Assembly (NCBI RefSeq): GCF_003013405.1
Contig: NZ_PXZL01000034.1
Coordinates: 93,648-157,647 of the forward strand
Length of the DNA: 64,000 nucleotides
Direction: 5' to 3'
From: Brevibacillus formosus
GTDB taxonomy: Bacteria; Bacillota; Bacilli; Brevibacillales; Brevibacillaceae
Positions 35,823 through 44,456 of the stretch are shown piece by piece. Numbering within the stretch: the stretch's first letter is position 1; the number at the start of each line of letters is the position of its first letter. The notes under the pieces were generated by a model. That model worked only from the letters and a program-made list of their open reading frames with translations. It was not told the DNA's origin and did no database searches. The translations under genes were made by a program, and so were the position numbers.

Positions 35823-36650
35823 CTATTTCAATCCAGAAGTTTTGGAGCCTTCCACAAAATATTTCTCCGCAAACAAAAACACGATCAAAATCGGGATCAA
35901 GCTAATCAAGGCCCCTGCCACAAGCAGTTGATCCTCTGTCTTGTACTGACCGCTCAAAGACAAAATCCCGATCGGCAGCGTAAAGTTCTCGTCCGAAATG
36001 AGATAAATGACTGGGGCCAAAATCTCATTCCACTTTCCCATAAACGTAAAGACCGCCAGTGTAGCCAAAGAAGGCTTGCACATCGGCAAAAACACCCGCC
36101 AGTAAATCTGGAACGGATTGCAGCCATCCAGCTTTGCCGCTTCCTCGTAATCCTTCGGGATGTTCAAGAATGCTTGCCTCATTAAAAAAATGGCAAACGG
36201 CTGTCCGAGCCACTCCAATATCCAAAGCGGAGCAAACGTGTCGAGCAGTCCCAAATTTTTAAAGATAATAAACTGCGGGACTATCGTGACGATCCCCGGG
36301 ATCATCATCGTTCCAAGCACAATCATGAACAGCGTGTCGCGGAAAGGAAAGCGCAGCCTGGCAAAAGCAAAGGCAATCATCGAGCTGGACAATAAGGCCC
36401 CGATAACCGAAAGAATCGCGACAATCAGACTGTTGATCGTATAGCTGCTAAAATTCGCCTGTTCCCATACCGTTGTATAGTTGCTCCACTGGGCTGGATT
36501 GGGCAGCCATTCCGGCGGAAATTGCATGTACTGCTTGTAAGTTTTCAGCGAGTTAAACACAGTCGTCAAAAACGGAACCAGCATAATCAACGCACTCGCT
36601 ATGACAAACAGGTATCCAACGATTTTATTGAGAGGAAAACGCTTTTGCAT
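35823..36650 (-). CDS. Sugar ABC transporter permease, MalG type
   Basis: 275 residues with six hydrophobic helices. The EAA loop EEAAKLDGCNPFQIYWRVFL, which docks to the ATPase, and PMCKPSLATLAVFTFMGKWN mark the CUT1 MalG family. It partners the MalF-like protein encoded 18 bp upstream. No ATPase gene is in the operon, so a shared MsmX-like ATPase is expected. The imported substrate is inferred to be a wall-derived sugar. Confidence 0.93.
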   Translation of the reverse strand: MQKRFPLNKIVGYLFVIASALIMLVPFLTTVFNSLKTYKQYMQFPPEWLPNPAQWSNYTTVWEQANFSSYTINSLIVAILSVIGALLSSSMIAFAFARLRFPFRDTLFMIVLGTMMIPGIVTIVPQFIIFKNLGLLDTFAPLWILEWLGQPFAIFLMRQAFLNIPKDYEEAAKLDGCNPFQIYWRVFLPMCKPSLATLAVFTFMGKWNEILAPVIYLISDENFTLPIGILSLSGQYKTEDQLLVAGALISLIPILIVFLFAEKYFVEGSKTSGLK

Positions 36651-36667
36651 GGCTACCTCCTTGCCTC

Positions 36668-37624
36668 TTAATCATAATGAACCCATTTCTTTTGCAGCTT
36701 GAATTGGATGAGCGTAATGGCAAGCAAAATAAGGAATAACACCCACGCAATAGCAGAAGCGTAGCCCATTTTGAAAAAGCTGAATGCTTGGCGGAACATG
36801 AACAGCATCAGGACGAGGCTGGCGTTGTTCGCACCACCTGTCGAGCCCGCCTCCGTAGATCCCCCAGTCATGACAAAAATCTGCTCGAAGTTTTGGAAGG
36901 AGTAAATCGTATTCAAGATGACGACCAGAAACGTCGTGCCGGAAATCATCGGGACCGTCACCCGCCAAAACTTTTGCCAAGCGTTCGCTCCATCAATCGA
37001 GGCTGCCTCGTACATATCAGAAGAAATTCCTTGCAGTCCAGCGAGAAAAATAATCATCATGTAGCCGACTGACTTCCAAATGGCGATGAGAACCAATACC
37101 GGAATGACCCAAAATTCATCAATCAGCCAGTTTTGCGGGGCGATTCCCAGTTTGGTCAGAAAAGCATTGGCAAAACCGATCCGCTGGTTAAATACCGCAT
37201 CCGCTACATACGCGATCACCGTCCATGAGGAGATAACCGGCAAAAAGTGAACCATCCTGAAAAATTTCAGGCCCTTCAGCTTTTGATTCAGGGCTACTGC
37301 TAACAGCAGCGCCAAAAACGTTTTGGCCGGGACGTACAGGATCGTAAAATAGACCGTATTCCATAACGAGCGATAAAACAGCGGGTCTTCAAACAGCTTT
37401 TCATAGTTGTCCAAGCCCGTCCATTTAGGAGGATTTAAAATATCGTAGTCCGAAAAGCTGAAGTACAATGACGCAACCGATGTTCCCACGACGAATACGA
37501 GAAAGTGGATGAGATAAGGGGAGACCATGAGCAGTCCCCATCTCCCCTCGCTATCCAACCATTTTCTCTTTTTTACAGCAGGCTTCTCCTGTTGCTTGGT
37601 TGAAAGCTCTAGCATGGTTGGCAC
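36668..37624 (-). CDS. Sugar ABC transporter permease, MalF type
   Basis: 318 residues, six hydrophobic helices after an N-terminal cytoplasmic segment. The EAA loop is YEAASIDGANAWQKFWRVTV, then PMISGTTFLVVILNTIYSFQ. The CUT1 MalF class is clear. A long loop SGTSVA/SFSDYDILNPPKWTGL in the first periplasmic part is typical. It lies between the binding-protein gene (20 bp) and the MalG gene (18 bp). Confidence 0.93.
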   Translation of the reverse strand: MPTMLELSTKQQEKPAVKKRKWLDSEGRWGLLMVSPYLIHFLVFVVGTSVASLYFSFSDYDILNPPKWTGLDNYEKLFEDPLFYRSLWNTVYFTILYVPAKTFLALLLAVALNQKLKGLKFFRMVHFLPVISSWTVIAYVADAVFNQRIGFANAFLTKLGIAPQNWLIDEFWVIPVLVLIAIWKSVGYMMIIFLAGLQGISSDMYEAASIDGANAWQKFWRVTVPMISGTTFLVVILNTIYSFQNFEQIFVMTGGSTEAGSTGGANNASLVLMLFMFRQAFSFFKMGYASAIAWVLFLILLAITLIQFKLQKKWVHYD

Positions 37625-37644
37625 ACATCCTCACTGATAGATGA

Positions 37645-38976
37645 CTACTGCTTCTTGAAGAAATCATCCAGAACTTTTTGAATGCCTTGGTCTGTTTTCG
37701 TAATGAATTCATCTGTTCCGTATTTATCCATGAACAGCTCCGCCAAATTATCCGTGAACACCTTCACCCACTCGGTAAAGACAGCGTTGGTATCAATCGT
37801 GCCTGCGAACTCCAAGGTGTCGAGGAACACTTTTTTGTTTTCCGGCTTCGTCGCTGGGTTGAGGAACATTTCGGAATTCGCCACTGATTTTTTCACCGGA
37901 ATGGCTTCCCCTACTGCTGTCCACTCTTTTTGTGCTTCATCTGATGTCGTCCAGTAGGTGATCCATTCTTTTGCGGCCTTGACCTTCTCTTCCTCTGCTT
38001 TTTTGTTGATGACCCATGAGTTGGCAATTACGGGTGCGAAGCGTTTGCCGTCCGGTCCTTTTGGCATGGGAGCGACATCGTAATTCAACCCTGCACCATT
38101 CATCGAGGTTGTTGCTGCGTAAATATCGATTTGCATCGCCACAGCCCCGCTCAAAAACGCTTTGAAATTGCTTTGGAACGCCTTTAGATCAGCCGGATTC
38201 GGGAATAGCTTGCGCTGCATGCCGTCTACCATCCACTCGACCGCTTTTTTGTTTTCCGGGCTGTTGATAATCGATTTTGTCAACGTCGGGTCCAATACCC
38301 CGCCACCATACGCTTTCAAGATGTTAAACGCACCGCGTGAGCTGCCAAAAAACGCGAAGCCGTACTGCTTCACTGATTTTTTGTCAAAAGCAGGATCGTC
38401 TGCATTTTTCCCGTTGGCATCGAGGGTCAGCTTGACAGAAGCCGCCTTCAAATCATCCCAGGTCCAGTCAGCCGTAGGGTATGGTACGCCCGCTTTGTCG
38501 AACAAATCCTTGTTGTAGAAAAGGGCTCCGACTTGGATACCCTGCGGCACGCCCCAATACTTCCCGTCTGAGTCTTTGTTGAACTCCAGACCGTTGAGCT
38601 CCTCTTTGCTGATTTCTTTCGTGACGTAGTCGGTGATGTCGAGAATCGCGCCGCGTTGAGCGTAGCCAAACACTTTTGTCCCGTCACTCTGCCAAAGATC
38701 AGGCGCATTCCCGGCCGCGATCTGAGTCGTCAGCTTTTGATAGAAGTCATCATAAGGAGCCGTCATCGTTTTGATTTTGATGTGAGGATGCGATTGTTCG
38801 AATTTTGCAATAATTTCTTCCATCTTTTTCTTCGTCGGTGGATCAGAGCTGTAGCCCATATACAATTCGACTTTATCCCCCTGCTGTGTGGAGGACTGGC
38901 TGCTACATCCAGAAATAAGCAATGCCGCGGTTAAGCCAATCAAACCGAGTACTGAGAGAAACCTTCTCTTTTTCAT
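37645..38976 (-). CDS. Sugar ABC transporter substrate-binding lipoprotein
   Basis: 443 residues from the ATG at 38976 after GGGGAGG; a much longer frame to 39222 runs into the murR pseudogene and is not used. The signal peptide ends at the lipobox ISGC. The extracellular solute-binding family 1 fold shows as MEEIIAKFEQSHPHIKIKTM, TTQIAAGNAPDLWQSDGTKV, and WVINKKAEEEKVKAAKEWIT. It captures an extracellular sugar for the two downstream permeases. The operon context points to GlcNAc-MurNAc or MurNAc-type ligands. Confidence 0.93.
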   Translation of the reverse strand: MKKRRFLSVLGLIGLTAALLISGCSSQSSTQQGDKVELYMGYSSDPPTKKKMEEIIAKFEQSHPHIKIKTMTAPYDDFYQKLTTQIAAGNAPDLWQSDGTKVFGYAQRGAILDITDYVTKEISKEELNGLEFNKDSDGKYWGVPQGIQVGALFYNKDLFDKAGVPYPTADWTWDDLKAASVKLTLDANGKNADDPAFDKKSVKQYGFAFFGSSRGAFNILKAYGGGVLDPTLTKSIINSPENKKAVEWMVDGMQRKLFPNPADLKAFQSNFKAFLSGAVAMQIDIYAATTSMNGAGLNYDVAPMPKGPDGKRFAPVIANSWVINKKAEEEKVKAAKEWITYWTTSDEAQKEWTAVGEAIPVKKSVANSEMFLNPATKPENKKVFLDTLEFAGTIDTNAVFTEWVKVFTDNLAELFMDKYGTDEFITKTDQGIQKVLDDFFKKQ

Positions 38977-39112
38977 GGAAAACCTCCCCAATTGCATGAA
39001 ATGGAAAACTTGCATAGCTAATGATATTTCCAAACGCCTCACGTACTTTGAAGATAAGGGGCTCTTTACTGACTGATAAGGATAAAAGGATAAAGGCAGG
39101 ATTTTGTGTATT

Positions 39113-39712
39113 CTAAGGAGGATTTGCTTGTTTGTATTGCTCCCGAACAGCTTTACGTGTCTGGCGCAAGTACGCAGCGGAGACGTCGTAATTTTTGGCA
39201 GAAGTGGCGGCACTGCGTTCATCCGCTTTTGTTGAAAACGTGGTTATGATCTGCGAGGTTTCCCCCGAATTCGAGATGCCGACTGCCACATCACCAGCTG
39301 TGAAGGTGACTGCCGAAGCAAGCTGCCAGTGGGAATCCGAATGGGCCGTGCACCTTTTATCGATGCGCAAAAATTTATGTCAGGCATCCTGGGCAACCAG
39401 TTGCAAAGCACCCACTCCGTAAAAATCAATCCGAGTGGCTCGGAACAGCTCACCAATCGCCTGCTCCACTGCTTTTGTCTCCAAAATTTTGATCGTTTCT
39501 CGCAAAGAGAGGAGGTTGTTGAGCGAAACCGATACTTTTGCACATCCGTATGATGGCGCTTGGCTGGATTCACTTCCTTCCGCGAGCTCCTTGATGGAAA
39601 GACGAATCACCTCATCCGGATTGGCTAAAATGCAATGCGCTGCGTTTTGTTCAGAACGCTTGATATTGTGCAACGATTCGCGGATGCGCAGCAACCCGCC
39701 ATTCAACACCAT
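39113..39712 (-). pseudogene. murR: Decayed MurR/RpiR-family regulator
   Basis: The frame from 39712 reads a normal RpiR N-terminus (MVLNGGLLRIRESLHNIKRS) up to SSQA. There GCGCC replaces an expected GCGGCC; the +1 frame continues as AIIRMCKSIGF, the recognition helix. A stretch of about 28 codons is then missing before NNLLSLRETIKILE in the original frame. Further on, an in-frame TGA at 39380-39382 sits where tryptophan is expected (AQDA-stop-HKFLRIDKR). The SIS domain GDVAVGISNSGETSQII is followed by a second deletion before the C-terminus LRQTRKAVREQYK. At least four lesions make it non-functional. It probably once controlled the adjacent recycling operon. Confidence 0.88.
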
Positions 39713-39736
39713 ACCACCCCTTTTCGTCCACGAATT

Positions 39737-39750
39737 ATTAAGCGCTTACA
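39737..39750 (-). promoter_or_regulatory. Candidate cre (CcpA) site before murR
   Basis: The minus strand reads TGTAAGCGCTTAAT, close to the catabolite-response consensus TGWNANCGNTNWCA except for its last two bases. It lies 25 bp upstream of the murR start. Confidence 0.5.
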
Positions 39751-39969
39751 TTCAAGCGTAACGTTGGTAATTCATTACATATTTTGTATTATAGACACTC
39801 GAAATAAAATATCAAGATCAATTGTCAGATTTGAAATAAAATTTCAAAGCTATTTTTCGACACTTTCTCCCTTTCGTCGATTTGTAATAAATTTTTCACA
39901 ATTTTTACAGTTACTTTTCGAATCTCTTTTCGTAATAAACCATGTACACCCAATTGACAAATACTGGGG

Positions 39970-40644
39970 ATGATCAAAATGACCAAGCGTAAGGCACTAG
40001 CATTCACCCTGATAGCGGCACTCCTTTTGCCAAACACACCTGTTCTGTCCAACGAAGCCGCAGCAGCCTCCTCCCACAAAGCGAAAGCAACTGTAACTGC
40101 GACCAAGTTAGAAGAGCTTTCCATAAAAGATCTGAATCAAAAAACAAAAGCGACTCTAAATCACGTCAAAGAAGTCATCCCAGACCTGAAGAACTATCAC
40201 ATCACCTCCATCGTAAAAGAGAATGTCGTCACCACTTCTGGTCCGATCGAACGTCTGGAAGTGATCTTGTCGAGCACACCGGAGGGTACGACCCCAGACT
40301 TCGTAGTTGTCCATGTGAACGCAAGTACAGGAGAGCTGATCAGCGTCGACATTCAAAACGGACGTCCCTCTTCGAAAGAAGTTTTAGGTGATGAGGAAGC
40401 GATCAAAAAAGGCAAGGAGCATCTCAAACTGCTGTTTGGAAAGCACTCGGAAAAATACAAGTTCTCACAAATCTACTCCTCTACTGTCCAGGATAACAAG
40501 ACACAGATATTTGTTATATACACTTCCCCGGATCATTCCATCAATGTAACCATGGATCGTGTCGGAAAATTAAAGGCTGTCAAAAAAGACATCTACCCTA
40601 AAGCAGCCGGCAAAAAAAAATTACATGAGCCTTTTGTCCAATGA
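39970..40644 (+). CDS. Secreted PepSY-like hypothetical protein
   Basis: 224 residues. A signal peptide (about 1-34) ends near AAAASS. The mature part has two alpha/beta units that resemble PepSY-type repeats: LEVILSSTPEGTTPDFVVVH with VNASTGELISVDIQNG, and a second ending TMDRVGKLKAVKKD. PepSY domains often inhibit or chaperone secreted proteases. No partner is adjacent. An independent gene with a strong terminator. Confidence 0.65.
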   Translation: MIKMTKRKALAFTLIAALLLPNTPVLSNEAAAASSHKAKATVTATKLEELSIKDLNQKTKATLNHVKEVIPDLKNYHITSIVKENVVTTSGPIERLEVILSSTPEGTTPDFVVVHVNASTGELISVDIQNGRPSSKEVLGDEEAIKKGKEHLKLLFGKHSEKYKFSQIYSSTVQDNKTQIFVIYTSPDHSINVTMDRVGKLKAVKKDIYPKAAGKKKLHEPFVQ

Positions 40645-40645
40645 A

Positions 40646-40673
40646 AAAGAGACGGTTCTGCCGTCTCTTTTTT
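40646..40673 (+). terminator. Intrinsic terminator
   Basis: AAAGAGACGG (40646-40655) pairs with CCGTCTCTTT (40661-40670), followed by more T residues, immediately after the PepSY-like gene. Confidence 0.9.
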
Positions 40674-40787
40674 GATGCTATGAACTCAACCTTACAACGC
40701 TGTAATATTTCGTAAGGTAAATCAATTTCCCATTTCTCTGTTATCGAGTAAGATTCTCCTGTTACATGTAAAGGAGGATCACTAAAA

Positions 40788-41387
40788 ATGAATGGAATGG
40801 AAATTAACATTCACTATTTTCGCCTGATTAATGACTTGGGGAAAGAGTATCCGGCTCTCAATCCGGTGGCTTTTTTCGTAGCGGAATATATGGTGTTTAT
40901 TCTTGCGTTGAGTGCTTTGGTGTATTGGTTTACGAGAAAACACGAGAATCGCATCATGATCATTTGCGCGACGTTTACGTTTGTTATTGCCGAGCTATTC
41001 GGGAAAGTAGCCGGAAGCTTTCATGCAAATAATCAGCCATTTGCAGAGCTTGCGGACGTAAATCAATTGGTACAAAAAGCAATCGACAATTCATTTCCCA
41101 GCGACCATACGATCCTGTTTTTTTCCTTTTGCATGACCTACTGGCTTTTTAGAAAGACGACGGGGCCACTCTGGATGCTGCTAGCTGCTTGTGTCGGGCT
41201 TTCTCGCATTTTGGTAGGCGTTCATTATCCGGCAGATGTCATTGTGGGTGCCCTGATCAGCATTGGGTCTGCCCTGGCCGTCTATATAATCGTGCCGAGA
41301 TTGGGTTTTGTCCATACTCTACTTGCTTTCTATGAAAAAGGAGAGCAATCGATCTTGCCTACGAAATCGAAAACGAGAGACTTTTGA
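40788..41387 (+). CDS. PAP2-family undecaprenyl-diphosphatase (BcrC-like)
   Basis: 199 residues, five to six hydrophobic helices. The phosphatase motifs are NSFPSDHT (motif 2) and LSRILVGVHYPADVIVGALI (motif 3 with the catalytic histidine and aspartate). The KxxxxxxRP motif 1 region reads AGSFHANNQPF, so the usual arginine-proline is replaced by glutamine-proline. BcrC recycles undecaprenyl diphosphate and confers bacitracin tolerance. AAAGGAGG precedes the ATG. Monocistronic; the convergent SDR gene follows. Confidence 0.88.
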   Translation: MNGMEINIHYFRLINDLGKEYPALNPVAFFVAEYMVFILALSALVYWFTRKHENRIMIICATFTFVIAELFGKVAGSFHANNQPFAELADVNQLVQKAIDNSFPSDHTILFFSFCMTYWLFRKTTGPLWMLLAACVGLSRILVGVHYPADVIVGALISIGSALAVYIIVPRLGFVHTLLAFYEKGEQSILPTKSKTRDF

Positions 41388-41394
41388 TTCACCG

Positions 41395-42294
41395 CTACGT
41401 CTCTGTCATCGTCCCACCATTGACGTGCAATACCTGGCCTGTGACATATCCCGAATCATCCGAGGCCAGGTAGACATAGGTTGGAGCCAGCTCGAACGGC
41501 TGCCCTGCGCGCCGCATCGGTGTGTCTACACCCAAAGTCGTGATGTATTCTGCCGAATAGCTAGATACCTGCAGCGGTGTCCAGATTGGTCCAGGAGCAA
41601 CTGCATTCACCCTGATGCCCTGCTTGACCAATTGAAGGGACAAGGAACGGGTAAAGGAGACGATGGCCCCTTTGGTTGCTGAATAATCGACCAATTGCGG
41701 ATGACCAGCATAGGCAGTAACTGATGTCGTACTAATGATGGAACTGCCTGGCTGCAAATGCGGCAACGCCTCTTGTGTGATGTAAAATAAGGGGAAAAGG
41801 TTGGTCCGAAATGTGTCTTCCAGTTGCTCACGACTTATATAGAGAATGCTTTCTTGTGGAAACTGTACGCCTTGATTCAAAACGAGCACATCCAATTTGC
41901 CAAAACAGCCAATCGTTTGGTGTACCACCTCCCGACACCAAGCCTCGTCGCGCAAGTCTCCCGGCAGCAGCAAACATTGCCCTCCGTAATACTCGATGAC
42001 TTGCTTGGTCTCCTCGGCGTCGATGTGCTCATCCAAATAAGGAATCGCTACAGCTGCCCCCTCCTTCGCAAAAGCAACCGCTACGGCACGGCCAATCCCG
42101 CTGTCTCCACCAGTTATAATCGCTACCTTTCCCCGAAGCTTTCCACTCCCGATATAGTCAGGATTATCGAAAATCGGTCGCGGGACCATCAAGTATTCCA
42201 TCCCCGGTTGTCGATCCTGATGCTGCGGCGGAAACGTAAGGGGAGTCTCTTCGCAAGTCGTCTTGTAACTGTAATATGGGTAACTCGGATACAT
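41395..42294 (-). CDS. SDR oxidoreductase (YhdF/YhxC-like)
   Basis: 299 residues from the ATG at 42294 after CAGGAGG; the frame to 42333 is longer without support. An N-terminal extension with many tyrosines and prolines (MYPSYPYYSYKT) precedes the Rossmann start VAIITGGDSGIGRAVAVAFA. The catalytic tetrad shows as serine in ISTTSV, then YSATK. The C-terminal VNGGTM is usual. This subfamily is stress-linked in Bacillus; the substrate is unknown. Confidence 0.9.
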   Translation of the reverse strand: MYPSYPYYSYKTTCEETPLTFPPQHQDRQPGMEYLMVPRPIFDNPDYIGSGKLRGKVAIITGGDSGIGRAVAVAFAKEGAAVAIPYLDEHIDAEETKQVIEYYGGQCLLLPGDLRDEAWCREVVHQTIGCFGKLDVLVLNQGVQFPQESILYISREQLEDTFRTNLFPLFYITQEALPHLQPGSSIISTTSVTAYAGHPQLVDYSATKGAIVSFTRSLSLQLVKQGIRVNAVAPGPIWTPLQVSSYSAEYITTLGVDTPMRRAGQPFELAPTYVYLASDDSGYVTGQVLHVNGGTMTET

Positions 42295-42430
42295 GGAAAA
42301 TACCTCCTGTACAGATGCAGTCGATATCGCCATGATATTCGCCTACCCTTCTGGGTGTGCGCCGTGTGCGCCATCAAGGGCACAGCATGGAAGGAAAATG
42401 ACATGTATGTATAACATGACCTTTTCCCAT

Positions 42431-42781
42431 TTATGCGGCAATCATCTTGATGAACTGAAGTATAAGAGGAACTCCTTGTACAGGAATGTCACTTAAAATC
42501 AAAACTCCCGGCTGGACAACATATAGATTGGGAGGCTGAAGCATTCCATTTATAAAAAGATTCACAACAGAAACTTCATTCGGATCTAGAATGCCGGAAG
42601 TACTGAATAGCATGACAGCATCACTGTTGGTATACGTATTTTTGACTCCATCTGAAATTGCCGTATACTGATAGGTTTCTGCTCGTATTAAACCAGGCGT
42701 ACATGGGCATGGGGGGCACGCCGGCACGATTTGCAAACTCTGTCTCCTCACTGTGTATGACTGTGTGACATAGTGCCTCAT
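42431..42781 (-). CDS. DUF4183 surface/exosporium-type protein (copy 1, long)
   Basis: 116 residues from the ATG at 42781 with AAAGGGCGGG upstream. An N-terminal proline/cysteine-rich CPPCPCTPGL precedes a DUF4183 domain: STSGILDPNEVSVVNLFING, LQPPNLYVVQPGVLILSD, ending VPLILQFIKM. DUF4183 proteins occur in spore-forming Firmicutes, often near surface-structure genes. It follows the 94-residue DUF4183 gene by about 110 bp. A second copy of the same two-gene arrangement lies at 58435-59285. Function unknown. Confidence 0.8.
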   Translation of the reverse strand: MRHYVTQSYTVRRQSLQIVPACPPCPCTPGLIRAETYQYTAISDGVKNTYTNSDAVMLFSTSGILDPNEVSVVNLFINGMLQPPNLYVVQPGVLILSDIPVQGVPLILQFIKMIAA

Positions 42782-42888
42782 GAAATCACCCGCCCTTTCT
42801 CGAAGTGCTTCGATCATTCACTCCAATTTACACATAGGAGTGAACCCCAAGCACATTCCATCCACCTGGGGCCACCACCCTATTTACC

Positions 42889-43173
42889 TTAGTTAACGAC
42901 AAACTCTACAACTATAGGTGTCCCCCCGTTTTCAGCATCTCCATCTGGAATCGTGATCGCTGTCGTGGTGATTGTGGAAGTATTACCTGCCTGAATGACC
43001 CCATTGATGTAAAGATTGTAAAAAGCAAACGTACCAGGAAATGCTGTGGCAGCAGCGCCAGTGTCAGTGGTAAATGCAGTTGCCGCAATGGCAAACGTAG
43101 CGCCAGTACCAGTTCCAGCACCCATGGTGGACGTAAATCTCAATGAGGTTAAATACGGTTTAACAATCGGCAC
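42889..43173 (-). CDS. DUF4183 protein (copy 1, short)
   Basis: 94 residues. A low-complexity GAGTGTGATFAIAAT stretch, then the DUF4183 core AFYNLYINGVIQAGNTSTIT and IPDGDAENGGTPIVVEF. It is 82/94 identical to the gene at 58435 by direct alignment. GGAGGAGG precedes the ATG. The two genes of this locus are probably cotranscribed. Predicted to be part of a surface layer; no signal peptide is seen. Confidence 0.85.
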   Translation of the reverse strand: MPIVKPYLTSLRFTSTMGAGTGTGATFAIAATAFTTDTGAAATAFPGTFAFYNLYINGVIQAGNTSTITTTAITIPDGDAENGGTPIVVEFVVN

Positions 43174-43295
43174 TTAGAACCCCTCCTCCTCTAATTATCC
43201 CTACTAGTAAATGATTGATTTCATCCGATTGAAACCGACAAATGACAGTAGAAACACGCACATTTCCCCTCAAAAGAATATAATTGGAAAATAAA

Positions 43296-43329
43296 GTCAC
43301 CCTCCCACTTTTTCCAGTAGGAGGGCGAC
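43296..43329 (-). terminator. Intrinsic terminator of the nitrate-reductase operon
   Basis: GTCaCCCTCC (43296-43305) pairs with GGAGGGcGAC (43320-43329). The minus strand continues into TTTATTTTCC, immediately after the hemerythrin stop. Confidence 0.75.
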
Positions 43330-43336
43330 ATGATTT

Positions 43337-43879
43337 CTAGTCTTGAACCAGTACTCGCAACTGCTCTTTCTCTGCGTCACTCAATACGTATTCTGCCATC
43401 GGGAACAGCACACTCTCTTCTTTAAAGAAATGTTCCATGAGTATTTCTATTGACCTCAACAAATGAGTGTGGACAGCTTCTATTTCAACTGGATCAGATT
43501 TCTCCTTTTCTACGATTCGCATGAACGACATCAGGCTTTCATGAATAAGATCATGCTCTTCCTCCATGGCAGCAATCGGTCCCATCTCCCGTTCGATATA
43601 ATTAGCCATCAGGGGATACAGGTCTTCTTCCTCGCGTCTGGAGTGTTTCTCCAGTTCCGACCGAAACGAGGACGCCAGCTCATGAAGCTCTGTTAAGCCT
43701 TTCTTTCTTTTCGTAGGTTCGGCAGTAGATTTCAGGTTATTTGCTAGATGTACGAGCTCATTCATCTGCTCAGCTAATGATAGGTGCTCTTCTTTCAATT
43801 TTTCCAGAGCTGGACACAGCTTCCTTCTCCCTTCAAACTCCTGCATCATCCCCATACATCCTATAGGCGGTGGTCCCAT
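43337..43879 (-). CDS. Hemerythrin-domain protein
   Basis: 180 residues. The diiron ligands of a hemerythrin-like bundle are visible: an early histidine in LKEEHLSL, then LEKHSRREEEDLYPLM, EEEHDLIHESLM, and LMEHFFKEESVLFPMAE. The C-terminal HxxxE pattern matches YtfE/ScdA-like NO or oxygen-responsive proteins. It is the last gene of the nitrate-reductase operon. A role in NO or Fe-S repair under nitrosative stress is a reasonable inference. Confidence 0.88.
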   Translation of the reverse strand: MGPPPIGCMGMMQEFEGRRKLCPALEKLKEEHLSLAEQMNELVHLANNLKSTAEPTKRKKGLTELHELASSFRSELEKHSRREEEDLYPLMANYIEREMGPIAAMEEEHDLIHESLMSFMRIVEKEKSDPVEIEAVHTHLLRSIEILMEHFFKEESVLFPMAEYVLSDAEKEQLRVLVQD

Positions 43880-43906
43880 TACAATCCCTCCATCTACGTG
43901 TGGAAG

Positions 43907-44224
43907 TTAGTTACCAAAAGAAATATGATACGCTAACTGTCCCCGATTGTCCCTAGCAACCATTCGAATACAGTCATCCTCTTGCGAAAAAACAATCGGT
44001 CCATTCTGGATGGGAATCGCAACAAACTGGCAGGGATTAAAATAGAGTCGCAGATACTCCTCGTCCTCCGTGATCTCCCACTTTGCCAGCTGCCTTTCCA
44101 AGAGAGCCGGACTGTGTGGTTCGGCATCATCCGCCAAATCTTGAATGAGTATCCCCATTTTTTTATCCACTAAGGCAGGCAGCTCTTGATGAAGCTCCGC
44201 AATCGTTCGCTTACTAGGATTCAT
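43907..44224 (-). CDS. Hypothetical protein of the nitrate operon
   Basis: 105 residues. No recognised domain. It contains LRLYFNPCQFVAIPIQNGPI with a single cysteine and an acidic N-terminal half rich in helices. It lies between the small membrane protein and hemerythrin genes of the operon, with short spacers. It may be an assembly or accessory factor for the oxidoreductase. I cannot name a family. Confidence 0.6.
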   Translation of the reverse strand: MNPSKRTIAELHQELPALVDKKMGILIQDLADDAEPHSPALLERQLAKWEITEDEEYLRLYFNPCQFVAIPIQNGPIVFSQEDDCIRMVARDNRGQLAYHISFGN

Positions 44225-44252
44225 GGCACCTGATCACACTTCCTTCCCCGGA

Positions 44253-44456
44253 TTATTTCCCTTGCTCTCCCCGATCTCGCTGGTCTTTTCTCAATACCAT
44301 CCATGCCAGTGGGAACAACACCACCGTTGCACCGCTTAGCAAAAGCACCTCCATATATCGCTGTGCAAAATACATATTGACTGTGTACTGGGTGCAAACA
44401 ATGCTGGCGAACAAGATCAATGCTAATAGGATGACACCTCTATAGCTGCTCTTCAT
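44253..44456 (-). CDS. Small two-helix membrane protein of the nitrate operon
   Basis: 67 residues with two hydrophobic helices (about 7-25 and 37-57) and a basic C-terminus (VLRKDQRDRGEQGK). It overlaps the Rieske gene by 17 bp, so it is translationally coupled. It is plausibly a membrane anchor or small subunit of the reductase complex. Confidence 0.7.
   Translation of the reverse strand: MKSSYRGVILLALILFASIVCTQYTVNMYFAQRYMEVLLLSGATVVLFPLAWMVLRKDQRDRGEQGK

Noticed and set aside
38976..39222. N-terminal extension of the sugar-binding protein
   Set aside because: It overlaps the murR pseudogene, lacks a ribosome binding site, and would hide the lipoprotein signal peptide.
39380..39382. In-frame TGA in murR as a recoded selenocysteine or tryptophan codon
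   Set aside because: Other frameshifts and deletions in the same gene show it is decayed; no SECIS-like structure was noted.
42294..42333. N-terminal extension of the SDR protein
   Set aside because: The CAGGAGG site lies within this stretch and fits the ATG at 42294.
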